DNA of 8,877 bases from a bacterium. Its GTDB lineage: Bacteria; Spirochaetota; UBA4802; UBA5550. The stretch covers positions 1-8,877 of the forward strand of contig JAAENB010001338.1 of assembly GCA_024224995.1 (NCBI GenBank). Direction: 5' to 3'. Each line of letters starts with the position of its first letter. Positions within the stretch are counted from its first letter, which is position 1. Both the position numbers and the translations under genes were made by a program. Shown piece by piece: positions 1 through 4,898 of this stretch. Below the pieces are notes generated by a model. It had not been told where the DNA came from, made no database searches, and saw only the letters and a program-made list of their open reading frames with translations.

Positions 1-1
1 C

Positions 2-529
2 TTTGATAATGATGATGAAAAAACGTTTAAACAGACTACTGATTTTATTCATGAAACCGCTCTCGATTTACCCCTGTTTAATATTCTTACTCCTATTCCG
101 GGCACAAGATTTTACGACAGGATGATGAAAGAAGAGAGGGTTGTTCCTTCGAGCTGGGAGGAGTTTAATGGGTATAAAGTTTGCTTTAAGCCTGAAAATT
201 TAACCCCTGAAACATTGATGAATGGTTTTTACAGCAGCATAGAAGACGTATATTCGTATGAAGCTATTTTTAACAGGGTTGAAAAACTTTATAATGATGG
301 GGCATTAAAACTGGATGAGAATTTTTATCTCGCCAGGACAATCATTACGGTTTTATTGCTCAAAGAATTGTTTGTTCAAAAAAAGAATATGAGAAGGTTT
401 ATTCGAAGGACCATTAAAGAACTCTGGGTTAAAAAAGGTATTAGAATAAACATGCTCCTGTTGTTTCTCGACCGGTATGAATTTACTCAAAAACTGAAAT
501 ATATTAGAGCGGCCGAGGCTAATTGTTAA
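2..529 (+). CDS. B12-binding-type radical SAM protein, C-terminal part (5' end outside window)
   Basis: Open from the left edge in frame 2; 175 residues are visible before TAA. The segment starting FDNDDEKTFKQTTDFI and continuing to FNILTPIPGTRFYDRM is the signature of the end of the radical SAM barrel in cobalamin-binding-domain radical SAM proteins. In these, a glycine plus FDND-type strand is followed by a helix and then the xLTPxPGTxxYDRM segment. The remaining ~125 residues resemble the helical C-terminal extension (DUF4070-like) of that family, rich in basic and aromatic residues. The CX3CX2C cluster motif and any N-terminal B12 domain would lie upstream and are not visible, so substrate and reaction cannot be named. 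Family members are usually 450-550 residues, so roughly a third is seen. It has no evident functional link to the lipoprotein genes downstream and is separated from them by a hairpin and a promoter-like region. Confidence is high for the superfamily, low for anything finer. Confidence 0.85.
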   Translation, partial: FDNDDEKTFKQTTDFIHETALDLPLFNILTPIPGTRFYDRMMKEERVVPSSWEEFNGYKVCFKPENLTPETLMNGFYSSIEDVYSYEAIFNRVEKLYNDGALKLDENFYLARTIITVLLLKELFVQKKNMRRFIRRTIKELWVKKGIRINMLLLFLDRYEFTQKLKYIRAAEANC

Positions 530-558
530 GAGAAGACTTGTTTTATGGATTCTGTTAA

Positions 559-586
559 CCTGCCGGAGCAATATTGCTCCGGCAGG
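559..586 (+). terminator. Perfect 28-bp palindrome, probable transcription terminator of the radical SAM gene
   Basis: Two 14-nt arms (559-572 CCTGCCGGAGCAAT and 573-586) are exact reverse complements, starting 30 nt after the stop codon. The RNA would form a stable GC-rich stem. Only a short ATTTG follows, so the U-tract is poor and termination may be weak or factor-assisted. Being symmetric, it could act on either strand. The stem core CTGCCGGAG recurs in the hairpin at 1425-1452. Confidence 0.65.
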
Positions 587-608
587 ATTTGAAATAATAC
601 TGTTGTTG

Positions 609-641
609 CCTCCCTCTCAGTTAGCGATTCCTCCCTTTCAG
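609..641. repeat. Short direct repeat, 12 nt twice with period 21
   Basis: CCTCCCTCTCAG at 609-620 recurs as CCTCCCTTTCAG at 630-641 with one difference. It lies between the palindrome and the promoter-like region. A period of two helical turns would fit a protein-binding site on one DNA face, but pyrimidine-rich low complexity could give this by chance. Confidence 0.3.
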
Positions 642-661
642 ATTATTTTATGTCCGGACGA

Positions 662-699
662 TTGACTTTTATTAAAATTTTTGTTATTTTCTCTATAAT
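662..699 (+). promoter_or_regulatory. Candidate sigma-70-type promoter region for the 778-1413 lipoprotein
   Basis: TTGACT at 662-667 is a good -35 and has TATTTT at 685-690 after a 17-nt spacer. A perfect TATAAT lies at 694-699 but is 26 nt from TTGACT, so it would need a poor -35 (around 671-676). One of the two -10s is probably used; the sequence does not decide which. The resulting leader would be about 70-80 nt and contain an AT-rich inverted repeat (T8 at 732-739, C, A7 at 741-747) before the AAGGAG ribosome binding site at 763-768. Confidence 0.5.
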
Positions 700-777
700 G
701 CTTACTACTAAGCAGTGACAGGGAAGCCCCCTTTTTTTTCAAAAAAATAAAATTTATTTTATAAGGAGTGGTGTATT

Positions 778-1413
778 ATGAAGAAGAATGCAATTTTTTC
801 CAGTGTTGTTTCTATGGGGTTGGTGTGTTTATTTGCTTTTTCCGGGTGTGAGGCCGGATTGATCAGTGATGACGGTATGGGATCGGGAGATAACAGCGGA
901 TCCGGGTTTAGCTTCTCGGACATGTACACGAGAATGTCTGCTCTACAGGAAGAGGTTGACTGGTTAAAGCAGGTCAATGAAGATACTTTGAAGATTTTAA
1001 GCCAGGTTGCCGCACCCGTTGGCTCAATACAGGCATGGCATAAAAATATGACCGGAACCCCGAACATCCCCACAGAATGGGTTGAATGCAACGGCCAGAT
1101 AATTAACGACAGTGAATCTGTCTACAATGGGCTTGCCGCTCCCAATCTTAATTCTCCTGTGTACTCCGGGAATTCAAAAGGCATGTTTCTCAGGGGATAT
1201 ACCCAGTCCGGTCTGTTTGAAGAAGATACCTTTGAACTCCATTCTCACACTTATACGTACACGGAAGCAGCTTCAGGGCCTGCAATGTTTGGTGGGGGGC
1301 CCAGAAGGGCAAACGTTGGTACCGCAGCTACTCCCAAACCAACAACCGAAGCCGGAAGTGACGAAACCAGACCCTCAAATATGTCGGTAGTCTGGATAAT
1401 GAGGATCAAGTAA
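778..1413 (+). CDS. Surface lipoprotein with coiled coil and phage tail-collar/fibre-like C-terminal domain
   Basis: 211 residues; ATG sits 9 nt after AAGGAG (763-768). Residues 1-23 form a lipoprotein signal peptide with lipobox FSGC, so Cys24 is the predicted lipidated first residue of the mature protein. Residues 25-46 are a Gly/Ser/Asp linker. Residues 47-76 (SDMYTRMSALQEEVDWLKQV onward) have heptad spacing typical of a trimeric coiled coil. From residue 81 the protein matches the pattern of tail-fibre/tail-collar-like tips: GSIQAWHKN, PTEWVECNG (98-106), PNLNS, GMFLRGY (135-141), HSHTY (155-159) and the ending ETRPSNMSVVWIMRIK (196-211). In phage tail fibres and 'microcystin-dependent protein' relatives such tips sit at the distal end and bind surfaces. 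Here no phage genes are adjacent and the lipid anchor replaces the virion attachment part. Likely role (inference): short surface-exposed trimeric fibre, perhaps an adhesin. The ligand is unknown. It probably has its own promoter and may be partly separated from the downstream genes by a hairpin. Confidence 0.8.
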   Translation: MKKNAIFSSVVSMGLVCLFAFSGCEAGLISDDGMGSGDNSGSGFSFSDMYTRMSALQEEVDWLKQVNEDTLKILSQVAAPVGSIQAWHKNMTGTPNIPTEWVECNGQIINDSESVYNGLAAPNLNSPVYSGNSKGMFLRGYTQSGLFEEDTFELHSHTYTYTEAASGPAMFGGGPRRANVGTAATPKPTTEAGSDETRPSNMSVVWIMRIK

Positions 1414-1424
1414 CGGTTCTCTCG

Positions 1425-1452
1425 CTGCCGGAGTAAAATGAAACTCCGGCAG
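1425..1452 (+). terminator. Hairpin after the fibre-like lipoprotein gene, possible terminator
   Basis: Arms CTGCCGGAGT (1425-1434) and ACTCCGGCAG (1443-1452) pair exactly over 10 bp with an 8-nt loop, 11 nt after the stop codon. The following sequence is pyrimidine-rich but C-interrupted, so it is not a canonical U-tract. It may terminate partially, or protect the 3' end of the upstream message while allowing read-through. The nine inner-to-outer stem bases are those of the 559-586 palindrome. Confidence 0.55.
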
Positions 1453-1517
1453 GCTCTCCCTTCCCCCTGATTTTCATATTAATCCACTTTTTTGATCAAA
1501 ATAACAACTTTTTTTGC

Positions 1518-1535
1518 CGGTTTTTGGTAAAACCG
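1518..1535. repeat. Small inverted repeat in the 1414-1604 gap
   Basis: CGGTTTT (1518-1524) and AAAACCG (1529-1535) are exact reverse complements around a 4-nt loop, preceded by a T-run (1509-1515) and about 70 nt upstream of the next start codon. It could be a weak leader hairpin or an operator. No convincing promoter that leaves room for the ribosome binding site was found next to it. Confidence 0.3.
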
Positions 1536-1591
1536 ACACTTCTCTAGTAAATACGGAAACATATTTGTCTGTTTTTGAAATTTTTTTTATA

Positions 1592-1598
1592 GAGGAGG
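1592..1598 (+). promoter_or_regulatory. Ribosome binding site that selects ATG 1605
   Basis: GAGGAGG lies 6 nt before ATG 1605. An in-frame TTG at 1602 would sit only 3 nt from it, so the ATG is the better start. The choice changes the protein by one residue only. Confidence 0.7.
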
Positions 1599-1604
1599 AG
1601 ATTG

Positions 1605-3110
1605 ATGATAATAGGGAAGTTCAAATCACTAAAATTTGCAATAATCGCAGCCCTGTTTTTATTATTCGCGCTTGCTGCAACCGGGTGCTCGGGAAGTTTT
1701 GACCGGTATTCGGTTAATGATTTCCTGCAGCCTGTCGCTACGATTAGCCCCAAAAACGGTTCTCCCGTTACCATTAACCAGGGTACCAGTAAAATCGATA
1801 TCAGCTTTAATAAATCGATGAACACCGGTTCTCTTAAATTAGAGGGAGATATTGCTTTTGACGGAGCCGGTATTGAATGGTCGGGAGATGGCGATAGACT
1901 TGTTATAACTCCCAATACTATCTGCGATTCCAGCTCCTGTAATATCGGACCGGGAAAAACCCTCATATTGGATTGTGCCGATACCTATGGCAATAAAGTT
2001 GAAACTATTGTTCTTGTGTATCATATTGTGTGGGATGTTTTATATGTAAGTAACTCCGGCGGTGATGACTCGAATGACGGTTCAAAGGAGAGTCCTAAAG
2101 CGACGATCCAGGAAGCCGTAGACAGCGCCTCTTCCGGCATGGCTGTTCTTGTTTCGGAAGGCTATTATGAAAATGTCAATTCCAATTATGTTGTGGAACT
2201 TAAAGACGGTGTTTCTATCTATGGAGGGTATGAATTCGGTAATTGGGAAAAAAGAAATCCTGCTCTCTATTTTTCGACAATCCAGGTCAATAATAATGCT
2301 TCAGCGTCCGGTTTTTGGGGAAAGTCCGGCATAAGCAGTGATACGGTTATTGACGGGTTTACCATACGCGGCGATATTGGGACTGCTATAGCCAACAGCG
2401 CCTCTTCCTCTCCGGTTATACAGAATAACATGATACTGAGTCGAGGATCGAATCCTGCGATTGGCAGTTCCGGCTCTTCCTCGCCTATGATTTATAATAA
2501 TATACTCTTTGCGGAGAGTGACGCGATTCTCAATTCCGGCGGTTCTCCCGTAATCCGGAACAATACTGTTTATTCCGGCGGCTATTCCATTTACCACGAT
2601 CTTGGAAATAATGACCGGCTTACGATTGAAAACAATATTATTTTTTCAGCGAACAATACAACGGGAGGGGGAGTCTATATGGGAAATGGTGTTAACAATC
2701 AACTGCATATGCATAACAATAATTTTTATCATATCAGTGGTGATCCCTGGAAAATAATAAAATATGAAGATAGCTCCGGGCATTTTACAAACTGTTTTTT
2801 AGTTAAGAACATGGAAACGGCTCTTAATTCGTTCGCTTATAATAGCGCGAGCGGCAATACTGAGATGAATATGAGTTTTGTTGATATTGACGGAGCCGAT
2901 GACGATCTTAGCTCAATGGACGACAATGATTGGCATCTTACGGCGGAATCTCCACTGATGCTGCTGGAAGGCGGTTTAAACGGAGTTCACCCCGAAAGGA
3001 ACTGGGGATTCATTGTAGACAGGGAAGGCATTTTCCGTTCACCCATTGACATGAGTACTACGGGGTGGTCAATGGGAGCCTATGAATATTCTGCAGCAAC
3101 AGATAATTAA
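1605..3110 (+). CDS. Lipoprotein with Big_5-like Ig domain and right-handed parallel beta-helix
   Basis: 501 residues from ATG 1605. Residues 1-27 are a lipoprotein signal peptide (K-rich start, hydrophobic 11-25) ending in ATGC, with Cys28 predicted lipidated. Residues ~44-140 look like a bacterial Ig-like Big_5/SbsA-type domain (ISPKNGSPVTINQGTSKIDI, then SFNKSMNTGSLKLEG and TLILDCADTYGN). Residues ~146-227 are a beta-helix entry module: YVSNSGGDDSNDGS, SPKATIQEAVDSA, GVSIYGGYEFGNWEKR. Several coils follow, with recurring SSPVIQNN (268-275), SSPMIYNN (292-299) and GSPVIRNN (313-320) steps, then NDRLTIENNIIF. The C-terminus shows the closing pattern of this class (DWHLTAESPLM, ending WSMGAYEY at 488-495). 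Such folds occur in pectate-lyase-like and 'choice-of-anchor' surface proteins; no catalytic Asp/Arg set typical of polysaccharide lyases was recognised, so a structural or binding role is more likely. Cys107 and Cys112 could form a disulfide. First gene of a probable three-gene operon, 19 nt before the next. Confidence 0.85.
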   Translation: MIIGKFKSLKFAIIAALFLLFALAATGCSGSFDRYSVNDFLQPVATISPKNGSPVTINQGTSKIDISFNKSMNTGSLKLEGDIAFDGAGIEWSGDGDRLVITPNTICDSSSCNIGPGKTLILDCADTYGNKVETIVLVYHIVWDVLYVSNSGGDDSNDGSKESPKATIQEAVDSASSGMAVLVSEGYYENVNSNYVVELKDGVSIYGGYEFGNWEKRNPALYFSTIQVNNNASASGFWGKSGISSDTVIDGFTIRGDIGTAIANSASSSPVIQNNMILSRGSNPAIGSSGSSSPMIYNNILFAESDAILNSGGSPVIRNNTVYSGGYSIYHDLGNNDRLTIENNIIFSANNTTGGGVYMGNGVNNQLHMHNNNFYHISGDPWKIIKYEDSSGHFTNCFLVKNMETALNSFAYNSASGNTEMNMSFVDIDGADDDLSSMDDNDWHLTAESPLMLLEGGLNGVHPERNWGFIVDREGIFRSPIDMSTTGWSMGAYEYSAATDN

Positions 3111-3117
3111 TAATAAC

Positions 3118-3121
3118 GAGG
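3118..3121 (+). promoter_or_regulatory. Ribosome binding site deciding start 3130
   Basis: GAGG at 3118-3121 is 8 nt before ATG 3130. The in-frame ATG at 3082 lies inside the previous gene, has no such site, and would put 16 polar residues ahead of a well-formed lipoprotein signal, so 3130 is preferred. Confidence 0.6.
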
Positions 3122-3129
3122 TTAATAAA

Positions 3130-4854
3130 ATGAAAAAATCGATTTGTATCTTAAGTTTTTTTATATTGCTCTTTACCGGCTGCGGTAAAGAAGAAGCAGA
3201 GATGGCAGATGCATTTGAAGAAAAAATGCAAACCTATCAAATAATGATTCCGGCTTCCAATGGAGCAGCCATGGCGGATATGGATCTCCGTTTTAATTTT
3301 AGCCAGTTTAGCGAACAAGAATTAAACAGGCTCATGGGAGAAACTTTCGGAGACTGGACCGGTATTATAAAAGTTAGTGGAGATAATATTGATGGAACAT
3401 CCGCCGTTTACCTGTACCGGGACCTGATTCCGGGCGGTGCCGTTCGGCTGCGTCTTCCCATTGGAAGCAAGACTGTTTCCATGAAATTGATCCGTCACCG
3501 GATAGACAGCCTTGTTGATATTTACGCCGGAAGCGGTATTCTTACTGTGGAAGAGCATAATAGTTCATTGTCAATAGATCTGTACCAGGAAGGGAACGGA
3601 GAAATTGGCACCGTTGACTCGAGTTGCCAAACAGCAATAGCGGTGACAGTTCAAGGTACGGAATCCCAGGAAGTTATTGCCGGTACCCGGGTACAATTTA
3701 GTTTAAATGATAAAGTTGTTGCAACAGTGTCAATAGATGAAAAGAGCCAGCCGGTTTTTCTTCTTACCCAGGGGCAGGAACTCACGGATATTGACCAGGG
3801 ATATGTCTATGAGGTTTCCGCGCCTGGTTCTGAAACAAAAACCGGAGTACTCAAGGTTTCTGCTAATGGGATCGCGGATAATGATGAAGCTTCTGTCGAT
3901 AATACTTTCCGTAAAGACCTGGCAGATTCCGATACCGGAGACGATGTTCCTCCGGTAATTGAAAATATCAGTGTTACTGATGTTATTGCGGAAAGCAAAG
4001 GGCCGCTTGTTCTTACGGTAGCCGCTAAGGACAATAGGAATGTTGCTTCCGTTCAAGTCCTTGCTAACGCTATTCCATATGTTGTAACAGTACCGGTTAA
4101 CGGGACCTATAGCTTTGAAATTCCTGTGGGAGATCTTAGCCTGGGGCTAAACGCTATTTCCATTACCGCGTATGATGGTCCTGGTGCTACGGGGAACTTT
4201 TCCACACAAGTTGTTAGTGTTATTACCATTGATGATATTTTACCAGTGATTGAAGTGGCTTTGCCCAGTACGGCTAATTCAGCAATTGGAACAAATCAAA
4301 ATATGTTTACTTTTAATTTTACGGTAGAAGAGAGCAGGGGGATTGATACTGTTACCGCAGTAATTGGCACCCAATTTTATGAGGTAACCTTAAATCCGGA
4401 CGGGAGTACGTATTCGGCCAGTTGCAGTATTCTTACCAACACCCTCGCTGATGGTCCGAACGATTTAATTATAACTGCAGCAGATTCATCAAGCAACCAG
4501 TCTTCATCGACGTATTCGGTCATATTGTATGATGATAGTGCTCCATGGTTTATTGTTGATTCTCTTTCCGGTTCGGTAATCGACTATAATGGATTCCATA
4601 CAAGACCTTTTAAACTGGGTGACAACAGGGGAATAGCCACTGTTACAGTCAATGGTACAACGGTTTATCCTGATGCTAATGGTTTTTATGGTGCCACAGC
4701 AGTCTTTACCTGGTGGTGGCAGGATGTTTATTTAAAAGTTATTGCAACAGATACAGCGGGGAACCAAACCAGCGCGATTGTTAAAATAAACACGGCTACC
4801 GGGGCGATAAACGGTTTTCCCGTAAGGGCAGCCGGATGGCAGTGGTGGCTCTAA
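3130..4854 (+). CDS. Lipoprotein with about three Ig-like domains and Trp-rich C-terminus
   Basis: 574 residues from ATG 3130. The signal peptide MKKSICILSFFILLFTGC gives lipidated Cys18. Residues 20-35 form a charged helix-like linker (KEEAEMADAFEEKMQ). Residues ~36-265 are a beta-rich region not assigned to a family; it includes a polar segment PASNGAAMADMDLRFNFSQF and a likely beta-sandwich (residues ~160-245, TAIAVTVQGTESQEVIAGT then VSAPGSETKTGVLKV). Three Ig-like domains follow, at ~273-366, ~369-467 and ~470-555. Each opens with a PPV/LPV/APW step and ends in a strand of the type LNAISITAYDG, PNDLIITAADSSSNQS or DVYLKVIATDTAGNQTS, the latter matching bacterial Ig domains (DxAGN hallmark). 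The protein ends GWQWWL with no anchor or secretion domain; together with WWW (528-530) the last ~100 residues are strongly aromatic. Probable role (inference): surface stalk or binding protein, co-expressed with both neighbours. No ligand can be named. Confidence 0.8.
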   Translation: MKKSICILSFFILLFTGCGKEEAEMADAFEEKMQTYQIMIPASNGAAMADMDLRFNFSQFSEQELNRLMGETFGDWTGIIKVSGDNIDGTSAVYLYRDLIPGGAVRLRLPIGSKTVSMKLIRHRIDSLVDIYAGSGILTVEEHNSSLSIDLYQEGNGEIGTVDSSCQTAIAVTVQGTESQEVIAGTRVQFSLNDKVVATVSIDEKSQPVFLLTQGQELTDIDQGYVYEVSAPGSETKTGVLKVSANGIADNDEASVDNTFRKDLADSDTGDDVPPVIENISVTDVIAESKGPLVLTVAAKDNRNVASVQVLANAIPYVVTVPVNGTYSFEIPVGDLSLGLNAISITAYDGPGATGNFSTQVVSVITIDDILPVIEVALPSTANSAIGTNQNMFTFNFTVEESRGIDTVTAVIGTQFYEVTLNPDGSTYSASCSILTNTLADGPNDLIITAADSSSNQSSSTYSVILYDDSAPWFIVDSLSGSVIDYNGFHTRPFKLGDNRGIATVTVNGTTVYPDANGFYGATAVFTWWWQDVYLKVIATDTAGNQTSAIVKINTATGAINGFPVRAAGWQWWL

Positions 4855-4867
4855 AAGAACAAACTCT

Positions 4868-4898
4868 ATAATTATGATAAGGAAGATAATTATGATAA
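4868..4898 (+). repeat. 13-bp direct repeat duplicating a start-codon region
   Basis: ATAATTATGATAA occurs at 4868-4880 and exactly again at 4886-4898, offset 18 nt. Each copy contains an in-frame ATG (4874 and 4892), and AAGGAAG lies between them. Only the downstream ATG has a ribosome binding site at the right distance. Confidence 0.9.
4879..4885 (+). promoter_or_regulatory. Ribosome binding site selecting ATG 4892 rather than ATG 4874
   Basis: AAGGAAG ends 6 nt before ATG 4892. The bases ahead of ATG 4874 contain no purine-rich Shine-Dalgarno sequence, so the longer reading is less likely. Confidence 0.65.

Noticed and set aside
700..762. Riboswitch in the leader of the fibre-like lipoprotein gene
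   Set aside because: The leader is only about 70 nt, AT-rich, and shows just a T-run/A-run pairing with no known aptamer motif.
778..1413. Prophage remnant based on the tail-fibre-like domain
   Set aside because: No other phage structural, integrase or lysis gene is present, and the protein has its own lipoprotein signal.
1565..1593. Promoter TTGTCT-N17-TATAGA ahead of the 1605 gene
   Set aside because: The transcript would start at about the start codon and lose the good ribosome binding site GAGGAGG.
1544..1966. Antisense open frame of 140 codons over the start of the 1605 gene
   Set aside because: It is a shadow of a well-supported gene, with no ribosome binding site or recognisable protein features.
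1605..3110. Polysaccharide lyase activity for the beta-helix lipoprotein
   Set aside because: The fold class fits, but no lyase catalytic residue set could be recognised and the C-terminal pattern is that of non-enzymatic surface helices.
3082..3129. Upstream ATG 3082 as start of the Ig-domain lipoprotein
   Set aside because: It lies inside the preceding gene, lacks a ribosome binding site and would bury the lipoprotein signal behind 16 polar residues.
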